DNA of 19,607 bases from JACCXJ01 sp052387115 (GCA_052387115.1 JBQTJM010000064.1:1-19607), one strand, 5' to 3'. Positions 5,389 through 13,485 are shown, numbered from the stretch's first letter. The notes: generated by a model from the letters alone, not told the origin. Numbers and translations are program-made.

Positions 5389-7524
5389 ATGTACAAGGTG
5401 ACAGTGACGTATTTAGCTGGCGTTACGGCCTTCACTTTGGTATATGTTGCTGCAGCAAAGTTTGGCTTTTGGCTGGTTCCGGGTATTCAGAACAGTGTCA
5501 CTCCCGTTTGGCCTCCTGCCGGTATCGCCCTCGCGGTGATCCTGGTTTTCGGTTACCGTTTTTGGCCGGGGATCTTGCTCGGTGCGTTTGCGACAACGGC
5601 GTTTTCGGCCTTTCCTGTCACGACCGCATTGGGTATCGGCGTGGGAAACACCCTGGAGGCGATGCTGGCTACCTATCTGTTACGACGCGTGGGAGCCTTT
5701 CATCGCGCGCTCGACCGTCTCTGGGATGTATTGGGGTTCGTGGCCCTGGCCTCCGTTTGTGCCGCCATCCTCGGAGCTACGTTGGGAGTGGCTAGTCTAG
5801 GGTGGGGCCAGGTGGTGGACCGTTCCACCGCCTTTCCGACCTGGTGGATGTGGTGGCTGGGTGATGCCCTGGGGATGCTGTTGGTCACCCCGCTGCTCCT
5901 GACCTGGAGCCGGAAGTGGCGCGACGACTGGACCTTAGCTCAGGTCATGGAGGCCGCCGGTCTGCTCACGCTGCTGATCATTTTGAGCATACTTTTTTTT
6001 GGTGGTTGGGTGCTGCCCCCGCTCATCTATCCGCCGGAATACCTGTTCTTTCCATTCGTCGCTTGGGCGGCGCTGCGGCTCGGGCCGCGCGGGAGCGCGC
6101 TGACCGTTTTCGCTGCGACGGCGATCACGATCTGGGATTGGGGGAACGGTTTCGGGCCGGCGGAGGCAGAGGGCGACCTCGAAAGTCTCTTAGAGCTGCT
6201 GAGCTTCTTGGGCATACTGTCAGTGACGGGAATGACGCTTGCCGCGGTAACGAGCGAGCACCGGGGGGCGGAAATGGGGCTCCGGAGGCGGACGACAGAA
6301 TTAGCGGAACTGAATCTCGCGCTCAGCTCGGAAATCGTTCAGCGCAAGCGCGCAGAACGATTGGCGCGCGGCCAAACGGAGGCGCTGGCCAAGTCTCTAG
6401 TGTTTCTCGCTTCGGAACCGGATCTAGAAACGTTTTGGGGGCATGCCCTGAAGGCGATGGTTGAGGAGCTGGAGGGAACGGGCGGTGCCTTGTGGTTTCC
6501 GGACTACGGTGCACGTCTCCTGCGCCTGCATCTCGAATGTGTCGACGGCCGGATCCTTACCGCCGCTGAGTCTGCACATCCTGCCGCGCGTAAGTCTATC
6601 TCCTTCGAGGAAGGCCCGATATCATTGGACCACGACGACGAGAGCAGAGCCCATTTCTACAGCGAGGGCGACCCTGCAGTCCCGTCGGCCATGTCGAAGT
6701 ATCTCCGAACTATCGGCGCAAAAAGCCTGTTAAGCGTGTCCATGGTGGTCGGCGAGCGGGCGATCGCCTGGATGACGGTTCGCAGCGACGAGAGGCGGCT
6801 GGCGGACTTGGATAGCACGTTAGGCTTCGCCGCAGCACTCGGTCAACAGGCCACGCTTGCCATCCAGATGGCCCGGCTGAGCGAACAAGCACGCGAGTCG
6901 GCTGTGCTCGCCGAACGCAACCGGCTCGCGCGCGACATCCATGATACCCTGGCGCAAGGTTTCACCGGCGTGATCTTGCAATTGCAGGCCGCCGAGGGTG
7001 CCCTGGTCAGTGGCGACGCAGCGCCCGTGCAGACGCATATCTCGCGGGCAAGCGAGCTTGCGCGAAGCGCCCTCGCCGAAGCGCGCCGCTCGGTGCGGGC
7101 AGTGCGCCCCAAGGTTCTCGAAGCGCAGGCCCTGCCCGCAGCGCTCGATACCATGGTCCGGAAAATGACTCGCGATACTCGCATAGAGCCCAAGGTCAGC
7201 GTAGTAGGCCAACCGAGACCGCTTGCGGAGGAGTGCGAAGATGAGGTCATCCGCATCGTACAGGAGTCTCTTACCAATACAATCAAGCATGCCAACGCGA
7301 GCAGATTCGAGGTCAAGATCTTATTCGAACCGCACGGGACACAGCTACAGATCCTCGATGATGGAAAGGGGTTCGAGCCCACACTCCCTTACGACGGGTT
7401 CGGCTTGATCGGTATGAGAGAAAGGGCCGAACGAATCGGTGGCGACTTGACCATAGCGAGCTCGCCCGGCAAAGGCTCCGAGATTAGGGTCGCGCTGGGA
7501 TCGGCGTGCTATGATGCACTATGA
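5389..7524 (+). CDS. MASE1-GAF sensor histidine kinase (HisKA_3/NarX-like)
   Basis: The protein has 711 residues from ATG 5389, chosen because the membrane domain begins there (MYKVTVTYLAGVTAF); a TTG at 5329 is in frame but adds sequence unlike the family, and no strong ribosome binding site is seen. The N-terminal ~290 residues form about eight membrane helices with MASE1 hallmarks (TPVWPPAGIALAVILVFGYR, GNTLEA). A coiled linker (ELNLALSSEIVQRKRAE) and a GAF-like region (about 330-500) follow. The dimerisation/phosphotransfer motif is ERNRLARDIHDTLAQG with phospho-His 518. The ATPase has an N-box QESLTNTIKHANAS, DDGKGFEP and GLIGMRERAERIGG. MASE1 is an integral membrane sensory domain of unknown ligand. 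The stop overlaps the following regulator as ATGA, so they form a two-component pair. Confidence 0.9.
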   Translation: MYKVTVTYLAGVTAFTLVYVAAAKFGFWLVPGIQNSVTPVWPPAGIALAVILVFGYRFWPGILLGAFATTAFSAFPVTTALGIGVGNTLEAMLATYLLRRVGAFHRALDRLWDVLGFVALASVCAAILGATLGVASLGWGQVVDRSTAFPTWWMWWLGDALGMLLVTPLLLTWSRKWRDDWTLAQVMEAAGLLTLLIILSILFFGGWVLPPLIYPPEYLFFPFVAWAALRLGPRGSALTVFAATAITIWDWGNGFGPAEAEGDLESLLELLSFLGILSVTGMTLAAVTSEHRGAEMGLRRRTTELAELNLALSSEIVQRKRAERLARGQTEALAKSLVFLASEPDLETFWGHALKAMVEELEGTGGALWFPDYGARLLRLHLECVDGRILTAAESAHPAARKSISFEEGPISLDHDDESRAHFYSEGDPAVPSAMSKYLRTIGAKSLLSVSMVVGERAIAWMTVRSDERRLADLDSTLGFAAALGQQATLAIQMARLSEQARESAVLAERNRLARDIHDTLAQGFTGVILQLQAAEGALVSGDAAPVQTHISRASELARSALAEARRSVRAVRPKVLEAQALPAALDTMVRKMTRDTRIEPKVSVVGQPRPLAEECEDEVIRIVQESLTNTIKHANASRFEVKILFEPHGTQLQILDDGKGFEPTLPYDGFGLIGMRERAERIGGDLTIASSPGKGSEIRVALGSACYDAL

Positions 7525-8192
7525 ATAGCTCATCCTCCGACGCGCCGGGCGTGCCCCAGACGGGATCCGCATTGAGGAAGATTCGGATTCTGATAGCCGA
7601 CGATCACCTCGTCGTGCGGGAGGGTCTGGTCGCGATCCTGAACCGACAGAGTGATATGGCCGTGATCGGCGAGGCCGGCGACGGGTGCGAGGCCTTCGAG
7701 CAGTGGCGGGAGCTCCGTCCGGATATTACCTTGATGGATTTGCGCATGCCCGAGATGTCCGGCGTAGAGGCCATCGAAGCGATTCGTAGAGAAGACGAAA
7801 AGGCCCTGATTATCATACTGACGACCTACGATAGCGATGAGGATGTTTACCGCGGAATGCGAGCGGGCGCCAAGGCCTATCTCCTAAAGGACGCCCACCG
7901 CGAGGAACTGTTAAACGGCATCCGAGCCGTATATGCAGGCAAGACCGTGGTCTCGCCCGGAGTCGCTTCAAAATTAGCCAGCCGTCTCCGTGAGGAAGAG
8001 CTCACCCCCAGGGAGCTTGAGATCCTTACGTTAGTGGGCCGGGGCCTGAGCAACAAGCTCATCGCCCGGGCCTTAGATATCACCGAGGGCACCGTCAAGA
8101 CGCACGTCAAGAACCTTCTCGAGAAACTCGATGCCACGAGCCGGACGGAGGCCCTAGCCGTGGCCGTCCGACGTGGGCTGATCAAGCTCTAG
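7521..8192 (+). CDS. NarL/FixJ-family response regulator
   Basis: The protein is 223 residues and starts at the ATG that overlaps the kinase stop (ATGA). A short Ser-rich N-terminal extension precedes the receiver domain (about residues 20-137). Its acidic pocket is ADDH and the phospho-acceptor is D73 in LMDLRMPEMSG, with conserved Thr in ILTTYD and Lys in YLLKDA. The C-terminal LuxR-type helix-turn-helix is intact: LTPRELEILTLVGRGLSNK, then ITEGTVKTHVKNLLEKL. It should be the cognate regulator of the preceding kinase. The leader of htpX lies directly downstream, so genes from 8379 on are plausible targets, although no binding site is demonstrated. Confidence 0.92.
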   Translation: MNSSSSDAPGVPQTGSALRKIRILIADDHLVVREGLVAILNRQSDMAVIGEAGDGCEAFEQWRELRPDITLMDLRMPEMSGVEAIEAIRREDEKALIIILTTYDSDEDVYRGMRAGAKAYLLKDAHREELLNGIRAVYAGKTVVSPGVASKLASRLREEELTPRELEILTLVGRGLSNKLIARALDITEGTVKTHVKNLLEKLDATSRTEALAVAVRRGLIKL

Positions 8193-8223
8193 GGTGCCAA
8201 GCTTGCTCAATAAAGCGTTCGTG

Positions 8224-8341
8224 CTCTCTCTAAAGTGGTAGGTATTGCCCTACCGCAAGGGTGGGATTGCGCTCCCGCGCCAGGCCTGTTCTCAGATCCA
8301 ACTTTCACCGGATACCTCTTCGCCCCTCCGAGGTCGATACT
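8224..8341 (+). promoter_or_regulatory. Structured leader element, copy A (upstream of htpX)
   Basis: This stretch lies between the regulator stop and htpX and aligns without any gap to 11159-11276. The first 55 bases match at 42 positions (CTCTCTC, TAAAG/AAAAG, TACCGC, GGGA with TCCCGC). The next 16 match at only four, bases 8295-8316 match at 16 of 22 (TCCA, CTTT, CCGGATA), and the last 25 at 17. Hairpin GGGA/TCCC (8263-8266 with 8273-8276, six-base loop) and hairpin ATCC/GGAT (8296-8299 with 8310-8313) both have counterparts in copy B. The left part also forms GGTAGG/CCTACC (8237-8242 with 8249-8254), which copy B does not keep. The likely role is a 5' leader or promoter-region regulator. 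I do not recognise a known riboswitch. Confidence 0.6.
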
Positions 8342-8378
8342 GCCATAGGTACGCACCACGTCGTACGGGATCCTGGAT

Positions 8379-9266
8379 ATGAAACGCGTATTACTGTTCT
8401 TAGTCACCAACCTTGCGGTCGTGCTCGTGCTCAGCATCTCGCTGCGGCTATTGGGAGTCGATCGCATTCTCGATGAACAAGGCACGGGGCTCGACCTCAA
8501 CGCCTTGCTGGTGTTTTCTGGCGTGTTTGGCTTTGGGGGCGCGTTGATCTCGCTGGCGATCTCGAAGTGGACGGCGAAGCGTCTGACCGGCGCGCGGGTC
8601 ATCGAGCAACCTACCCATGCTACGGAGCGCTGGCTGGTGGAGACCGTACGGCGGCAAGCGCAGGGAGCGGGTATCGGGACGCCGGAGGTGGCGATCTACG
8701 AGGCGCCGGATGTTAACGCGTTCGCTACGGGCATGAGCCGGAATCATGCACTAGTCGCGGTCAGCACCGGTTTGCTACAGAGCATGAACCGGGACGAAGC
8801 CGAGGCCGTCTTGGGTCATGAAGTGAGCCATATCGCCAACGGCGACATGGTGACGCTGGCCCTGATCCAAGGTGTGGTCAACACCTTTGTGATCTTTCTC
8901 TCCCGCGTCGTAGGCCACTTGGTCGATCGCCTGGTGTTTAAAACAGAACAGGGACACGGGCCGGCATTCTGGGTGACCGCAATCGTGGCCGAGCTCATGT
9001 TGGGGATCCTGGCGAGCATCATCGTCATGTGGTTTAGCCGCCAGCGGGAGTTTCGCGCCGATGCGGGTGGTGCAAAGCTCGCCGGGCGCGAGAAGATGAT
9101 CGCCGCGCTAGAGCGGCTGAAGCAGAGCCATGAGCAGCCTCACTTACCCGACCAGTTGGCGGCCTTTGGCATCGCGGGCGGGGTTGGCCATGGCCTGAAG
9201 CGCCTGTTCATGTCGCACCCCTCCTTGGATGAACGCATCGCGGCCTTGCGGGGGCCCAGCCGATAG
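8379..9266 (+). CDS. htpX: HtpX-like M48 family membrane zinc metalloprotease
   Basis: The protein has 295 residues, close to the 293 of E. coli HtpX, and begins KRVLLFLVTNLAVVLVLS as that family does. Membrane helices lie near residues 4-24, 42-62, 160-180 and 198-220. The zinc motif HEVSH is at 147-151, with the catalytic Glu at 148, and the third ligand is probably E224 in RQREFRADAGGAKL. The C-terminal SHPSLDERIAAL is typical. HtpX degrades damaged or misfolded inner-membrane proteins, with its active site facing the cytoplasm. The gene stands alone on its strand behind leader copy A and is followed by a palindromic element. The start is clear from the family alignment, although the upstream GGGAT is a weak ribosome binding site. 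Confidence 0.95.
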   Translation: MKRVLLFLVTNLAVVLVLSISLRLLGVDRILDEQGTGLDLNALLVFSGVFGFGGALISLAISKWTAKRLTGARVIEQPTHATERWLVETVRRQAQGAGIGTPEVAIYEAPDVNAFATGMSRNHALVAVSTGLLQSMNRDEAEAVLGHEVSHIANGDMVTLALIQGVVNTFVIFLSRVVGHLVDRLVFKTEQGHGPAFWVTAIVAELMLGILASIIVMWFSRQREFRADAGGAKLAGREKMIAALERLKQSHEQPHLPDQLAAFGIAGGVGHGLKRLFMSHPSLDERIAALRGPSR

Positions 9267-9292
9267 ATCGACCTATACTGGCCACGGTCATA

Positions 9293-9360
9293 AATCGCCG
9301 CCTTAGATCCCCGCTCCCTCCGGGAGGGAGCTAGGGTGAGGGGATCAAAAACGGGCGATT
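9293..9360. repeat. Nested palindromic intergenic repeat
   Basis: Three inverted pairs nest around one centre. AATCGCC (9293-9299) pairs with GGCGATT (9354-9360), GATCCCC (9306-9312) with GGGGATC (9340-9346), and GCTCCCTCC (9313-9321) with GGAGGGAGC (9323-9331). A stretch TAGGGTGA is left unpaired at 9332-9339. The minus-strand reading CCCTCACCCTAG...CTCCCTCCCGGAGGGAGC is the type of dispersed palindrome common between proteobacterial genes, whose translation gives the familiar LTLAPSRRERG string. It lies 27 bases after the htpX stop and may also end that transcript. Confidence 0.75.
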
Positions 9361-9523
9361 CGTGACCATGCGAGGTATAGTACAGGCTTGCTTCACGGCC
9401 CATGTTCCGTGCCATACGCGCAGTCGTCATTCCCTACACACCAGGTGCCGATCGGTGAACCTTGTCTTTGCGATGGAGCCGGTTGAATAAGGCAGCGCAA
9501 ACGGTCAATATCGAGGTCAAGTA

Positions 9524-11128
9524 ATGGAGTGGTTAACAGATCCGACGATATGGGTCGGTCTTCTGACCTTGGTGGTGCTGGAGATCATCCTCGGCATCGA
9601 CAACCTTATCTTCATCGCCATCCTGGCGGATAAGGTGCCGCCGTCCCAGCGTGATCGAGCGCGTGTCATCGGTCTGAGCTTAGCGCTGCTCATGCGTCTC
9701 GGGTTGCTCGCCAGTATCTCCTGGGTCATGTCGCTGACGACGCCGCTATTCACTGTATTTGCACTGGAGATTTCTTGGCGCGACCTCATCCTCATTGTTG
9801 GTGGGGCGTTCCTGCTGATCAAGGCCACGATAGAGATACATGACCGGCTTGAAGCCGGGCCGCACGAGCACGCGGACGGCGTCGCTCATGCCCGGTTCTG
9901 GCCGGTAGTCGCGCAAATCGTGGTCCTCGACGCCGTGTTCTCGCTCGACTCTGTCATCACGGCCATCGGCATGGTCGACGAGATCTACGTTATGATGGCA
10001 GCGGTCGTGATCGCGATGATCGTGATGCTTGCCGCGAGCAAGCCGCTCACCAAGATCGTAAATGCCCATCCGTCGCTGATCATCCTTTGTTTGGGGTTCC
10101 TCCTGATGGTGGGCTTTGTGTTGGTTGCCGACGGCCTGGGCTATCACATACCTAAGGCTTACCTATACGCCGCCATCGGCTTCTCGGTGGTGATCGAGGC
10201 TTTTAATCAACTTGCACTTCGCAATCGCAGAAAATGGGCGGCCACGATTCCCCGCCGGCAGCGCGCGGCCGACGCGGTGTTGCGCCTTCTCGGCGGTGTT
10301 CCTGCCTCGCCGCCAGCCGCGGCGGGCCAGGACACGAGCACGCTGATCCCGGAGGGACAGAAGGAGGAGGCATTTGCGGCTGCCGAGAAGGGGATGGTGC
10401 GCGGCGTTCTGACGCTTTCCGACCGGTCCATTCAAACAATTATGACGCCGCGGCCGGAAGTGATCTGGATCGACCTGGACGATTCCAAGGAAGTCGTGCT
10501 AGCGAACGTTCGCGAGAGCGCGCATCGTCAGTTTCTCGTGAGCCGTGGATCGATCGATGAGGTCGTAGGCATCGTACGCAAGGAAGACATCCTGGAGCTT
10601 TGTCTCGACGACAAGCCTTTTGACCTCATGCAGGTCGTGCAGAAACCCGTAGCGGTGCACGAGGCCGCCTCGATTCTCGATACGCTCGAGATGTTCAAGA
10701 GCGCGCCCGTTGAGATGGCCTTGATCATCGATGAATATGGAAGTCTTCAAGGGATCGTCACGCAGACCGATTTCCTCGAGGCGATTGCAGGCCACCTGCC
10801 GGCGGCACAGACCGACGAGCCGGAGGTGAAGGAGCTAGCGGACGGCTCATTGCTTATCGACGGTGGCATCTCGATCTACGACGCACAGCAGCGGCTGGGT
10901 CTGGACATGCTCTCGGCTGGCGACTTCAATACGCTTGCCGGGTTCGTTCTCCGCGTCTTTGGCCGCATACCAGCGGTTGGTGAACGCATCGACTGGCGCG
11001 GTTGGAGCTTCGAGGTATCAGATATGCGCGGATGGCGGATAAACAAAGTGTTCGCACGGCGCGTGGGTCCGGATAGCGAATCATCTGTGGTGGATTCACC
11101 TTTAACGCCTCATCCCCAGGCTGCTTGA
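9524..11128 (+). CDS. TerC-family membrane protein with CBS pair and CorC_HlyC domain (YoaE/YegH-like)
   Basis: The protein has 534 residues, similar to the 518-527 of E. coli YoaE and YegH. GAGG at 9513-9516 precedes the ATG by seven bases. The N-terminal ~235 residues are the TerC module of seven or so helices, with the acidic membrane motifs GIDNLIF (D26, N27) and VLDAVFSLDSVITAIGM (D136, D142). A cytosolic part follows with two CBS repeats beginning near MTPRPEVIWIDLDD and including LIIDEYGSLQGIVTQTDFLEAI. A CorC/HlyC transporter-associated domain (about 435-520, ADGSLLIDGGISIYDAQQ) and a short tail close the protein. TerC relatives export manganese or other metals, sometimes to supply secreted enzymes, but the substrate here is not fixed by sequence. 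It follows htpX and the palindromic repeat after a 257-base gap. Confidence 0.9.
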   Translation: MEWLTDPTIWVGLLTLVVLEIILGIDNLIFIAILADKVPPSQRDRARVIGLSLALLMRLGLLASISWVMSLTTPLFTVFALEISWRDLILIVGGAFLLIKATIEIHDRLEAGPHEHADGVAHARFWPVVAQIVVLDAVFSLDSVITAIGMVDEIYVMMAAVVIAMIVMLAASKPLTKIVNAHPSLIILCLGFLLMVGFVLVADGLGYHIPKAYLYAAIGFSVVIEAFNQLALRNRRKWAATIPRRQRAADAVLRLLGGVPASPPAAAGQDTSTLIPEGQKEEAFAAAEKGMVRGVLTLSDRSIQTIMTPRPEVIWIDLDDSKEVVLANVRESAHRQFLVSRGSIDEVVGIVRKEDILELCLDDKPFDLMQVVQKPVAVHEAASILDTLEMFKSAPVEMALIIDEYGSLQGIVTQTDFLEAIAGHLPAAQTDEPEVKELADGSLLIDGGISIYDAQQRLGLDMLSAGDFNTLAGFVLRVFGRIPAVGERIDWRGWSFEVSDMRGWRINKVFARRVGPDSESSVVDSPLTPHPQAA

Positions 11129-11158
11129 TAGCCGGCAACGGGTGCTCTTCGGGTGGTC

Positions 11159-11276
11159 CTCTCTCAAAAGGGGCAGCTATGGTCGTACCGCGAGAGGGGG
11201 ACCGCTCTCCCGCTTTCACGGTGCGTCCAAGTCCATCTTTTGCCGGATAGCCTAACGCCGCTCAGACGTCCATACT
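11159..11276 (+). promoter_or_regulatory. Structured leader element, copy B (upstream of 49-residue ORF)
   Basis: This is the partner of the element at 8224-8341, in the same orientation and aligned without gaps at a constant offset of 2935 bases. The GGGA/TCCC hairpin is kept at 11198-11201 with 11208-11211. The loop differs from copy A (CCGCTC against TTGCGC). The second hairpin is GTCC/GGAT (11231-11234 with 11245-11248), where a G-T pair replaces the A-T pair of copy A, a change that preserves pairing. The 16 bases between the hairpins (11214-11229) have diverged almost completely. The element ends about 70 bases before the start codon at 11346. No open frame explains it on either strand in both copies. 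Confidence 0.6.
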
Positions 11277-11345
11277 TTGCATCAACGGAACGACCCCAAG
11301 AGGGCAACCACTCAATAGTATAACGTGAACAACGGAGGGCAGATC

Positions 11346-11495
11346 ATGTTGGAATGGCGTCATGTATTGGCCTTCTTAGCCGCGGTGGCGGTGATCGCCT
11401 TTGCGATCCTCTACGCAAAAGACAAAAGGAACGCATCAAGAGATGAACCGGCCCGCGACGATCGTGACAATGTAAAGATTGGCAAAACGCGTTAA
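11346..11495 (+). CDS. Small single-span membrane protein, hypothetical
   Basis: The ORF encodes 49 residues and has a strong ribosome binding site, GGAGGG at 11334-11339, six bases before the ATG. The N-terminus MLEWRHVLAFLAAVAVIAFA with ILYAK is one hydrophobic helix (about residues 7-24). The rest is a highly charged cytoplasmic-type tail (DKRNASRDEPARDDRDNVK). I recognise no family. It stands behind leader copy B and in front of the DUF2333 gene, in a run of envelope-stress genes. Its size hides it from many annotation pipelines. Good initiation signals and membrane topology argue that it is real. Confidence 0.65.
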   Translation: MLEWRHVLAFLAAVAVIAFAILYAKDKRNASRDEPARDDRDNVKIGKTR

Positions 11496-11596
11496 ACCGG
11501 GCAAGAGCTCGGTCAGCTTGAACGAGGTAGTCGCGCCCGAGCGTTGTTCCGACTAAAAAATCGGAACCCACCCCTAAATACGATGGAGGCACCTCG

Positions 11597-12643
11597 ATGT
11601 TTGCACTCACACTAAAATGGCCCACGGTTTCTCACACAGTACAGGCCGTGTCCGAAGGGCTTCGACGTCTGTGGAGGCGTCTCGTCATACCGCTCGCGCT
11701 GGTTGCGGTGGTGTTTTTTGGGCTTGCACTCTATTGGAGCATCCGGCCGGCCCTCTTTGACGTCAGGGAGGTGGCCTTGCGGCAGTCGGGAGGCGACCCG
11801 ACAAAGCTCGTCCCGGGCGCCGTGACCACGGCCACCCTGATCGAAGTAGCCACGACGCTGCTTGAGAAGAGAGGCGGGTTTCTCTCGAATGACATCAACC
11901 CTGTCTCGCTATGGCTGGACAACATGCCGCACTGGGAGCTTGGAGCGCTGGTCCAGGTCCGGGATTTCGCGCGGGTGCTGCGCAACGATTTCGCGCGTGC
12001 ACAGTCGCAGTCGAAGGAAGACCGGGATCTAGCGATTGCGGACCCGCGGTTCCACTTCAACAATGAGTCGTGGATCTTCCCGACCACGGAAGGCCAGTAC
12101 CGGGTGGGAATCGAGGCCCTACAACGATACCTGGCGATGCTCGAGGGCCCGAATCCCGACGACGCCCGGTTCTTCGTTCGAGTGGATAATCTGCGCTCCT
12201 GGTTGGAGCTGGTGGCCAAACGTCTCGGCGACCTGGCGCATCGGCTGAGCGCGAGCGTCGGAGTAGACGACCTCGATGCCTATGCCGTCTGGGACCTGAC
12301 GGCGGACAAGGCCGCTAGTGAAATTACCGAACTGGCGTATAAAACCCCTTGGCTCGATACGGACGACGTCTTTTACGAGGCACGGGGTGCGACCTGGGCA
12401 CTGATCCATTTCATGTACGCCATCCAGATCGATTTCGAATCGGTCTTGCACGACAGGAAGGCGATGGTGAGCTTCAAACAAATCATACGCAAGCTCGACC
12501 AGGCCGAGAAATTCATGTGGAGCCCCATCGTCCTGAACGGGACCGGATATGGGGTGGTAGCCAATCATTCGCTGGCGTTGGCGTCCTATATATCGCGCGC
12601 CGACTCCGCGGTGCTCGACCTGCTCGATCTGCTGCAACAATGA
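11597..12643 (+). CDS. DUF2333 family membrane-anchored protein
   Basis: The protein has 348 residues. GGAGG at 11585-11589 precedes ATG 11597 by seven bases. One membrane helix lies near residues 29-49 (RLVIPLALVAVVFFGLALYW) after a basic N-terminus, leaving a large domain on the outer face of the inner membrane. Family-type motifs are GGFLSND at 93-99, LDNMPHWELG at 107-116, the QSQSKEDRDL stretch and RLGDLAHRLSASVG. DUF2333 has no known biochemical role and is mainly seen in gammaproteobacteria. The stop overlaps a 44-residue ORF as ATGA, and a DUF502 gene follows, so the three probably form one operon. Confidence 0.88.
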   Translation: MFALTLKWPTVSHTVQAVSEGLRRLWRRLVIPLALVAVVFFGLALYWSIRPALFDVREVALRQSGGDPTKLVPGAVTTATLIEVATTLLEKRGGFLSNDINPVSLWLDNMPHWELGALVQVRDFARVLRNDFARAQSQSKEDRDLAIADPRFHFNNESWIFPTTEGQYRVGIEALQRYLAMLEGPNPDDARFFVRVDNLRSWLELVAKRLGDLAHRLSASVGVDDLDAYAVWDLTADKAASEITELAYKTPWLDTDDVFYEARGATWALIHFMYAIQIDFESVLHDRKAMVSFKQIIRKLDQAEKFMWSPIVLNGTGYGVVANHSLALASYISRADSAVLDLLDLLQQ

Positions 12644-12774
12644 CCTTGCTGCGGTTAGCCTACGGGCACGAACCGTCCGTTTGCACATTGAAGACCGTGA
12701 TTGTGGGGCTCGTGTTACCCCTGACCGCAATTACGCTGAGCCTCGAGGCGCAGCTCTGCACACACCGATTCTGA
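12640..12774 (+). CDS. Small hydrophobic ORF translationally coupled to DUF2333
   Basis: ATG 12640 overlaps the DUF2333 stop as ATGA, and the frame runs 44 residues to TGA 12772-12774, nine bases before the DUF502 start. The peptide begins MTLLRLAYGHEPSVC and contains a hydrophobic segment KTVIVGLVLPLTAITLSLEA, then ends LCTHRF. The four-base overlap and the neat fit between two genes favour real translation. It has no recognised family. The Cys-containing start of the hydrophobic region does not form a convincing lipobox. It could instead be only a coupling or spacer element. Confidence 0.45.
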   Translation: MTLLRLAYGHEPSVCTLKTVIVGLVLPLTAITLSLEAQLCTHRF

Positions 12775-12783
12775 GGTTATCCG

Positions 12784-13485
12784 ATGAACAGGAAGCAACA
12801 CAAATTTGACCTGCACCACGCGCCGAAATATATCCTCGCCGGTGCGCTGCTATTGACACCGCTTCTGCTGACGTGGCTGGTGTTTGAATTCCTGTTCCAT
12901 ACTTTGTTCCATTTGGGGCAACCCGGGGTGTCGGTGTTTGACAAGGCCGTTTATGGCGTCTCCCCGGGGTTTGCGGAATGGTTGTTTACCCCCTGGGTGG
13001 AATACCTAAGTGCCGTGGCGCTCACCCTCGTGGTGCTTTATTTCTTGGGTTGGGCAACCACTCAGGTACTGGGGAGGCGCCTGCTGGCGTGGTTTGAGGC
13101 GCTACTGGACCGCGTTCCCCTGGTAAAGACGATCTATGGTGGCATCAAGATATTCCTTGCGGCTTTCCAAACCAAGCTCAAGGGGGTCGAGCGGGTGGTT
13201 CTGATAGATTTTCCGTCACCGGAGATGAAGACCATCGGGCTGGTGACTCGGACCATGATCGATGAGGCGAGTGGAGAGGAATTGGCGGTAGTGTATGTCC
13301 CGACCTCGCCCAATCCGACCGGCGGCTTCATACAATTTTTGCCTCTGGCAAAGGTCATCTCGACAGATTGGACGCTCGACGAAGCGATGCAATTCCTTAT
13401 GACCGCGGGCACCGCAGCACCCGACACCATTAGTTTCGCGAGGAGTGCCGACGCCCGAGACGAACCTGCGCCGGCACCGGAATAG
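12784..13485 (+). CDS. DUF502 family membrane protein
   Basis: The protein has 233 residues. GAGG shortly before ATG 12784 serves as ribosome binding site. Two membrane helices (about 17-37, ILAGALLLTPLLLTWLVF, and 73-93) frame a short external loop. A conserved cytoplasmic-side region follows, with LLDRVPLVKTIYGGIKIFL, the FPSPEMKTIGLVTR stretch and VVYVPTSPNPTGGFIQFLP, which are hallmark strings of DUF502. The C-terminus is disordered and acidic (ADARDEPAPAPE). Plant relatives (LCV/COV proteins) are membrane proteins involved in vascular patterning; the bacterial role is unknown. It is the last gene of the DUF2333 operon and converges on the MFS gene. Confidence 0.9.
   Translation: MNRKQHKFDLHHAPKYILAGALLLTPLLLTWLVFEFLFHTLFHLGQPGVSVFDKAVYGVSPGFAEWLFTPWVEYLSAVALTLVVLYFLGWATTQVLGRRLLAWFEALLDRVPLVKTIYGGIKIFLAAFQTKLKGVERVVLIDFPSPEMKTIGLVTRTMIDEASGEELAVVYVPTSPNPTGGFIQFLPLAKVISTDWTLDEAMQFLMTAGTAAPDTISFARSADARDEPAPAPE

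Noticed and set aside
9270..9523. A yybP-ykoY manganese riboswitch before the TerC-family gene
   Set aside because: I looked for the conserved hairpin and junction pattern and found none. The only clear structure is the palindromic repeat next to htpX.
11250..11270. An integron attC-like site (GCCTAACGCC in leader B)
   Set aside because: The matching block is absent from copy A, there is no paired GTTRRRY arm at proper spacing, and no integrase or cassette is present.
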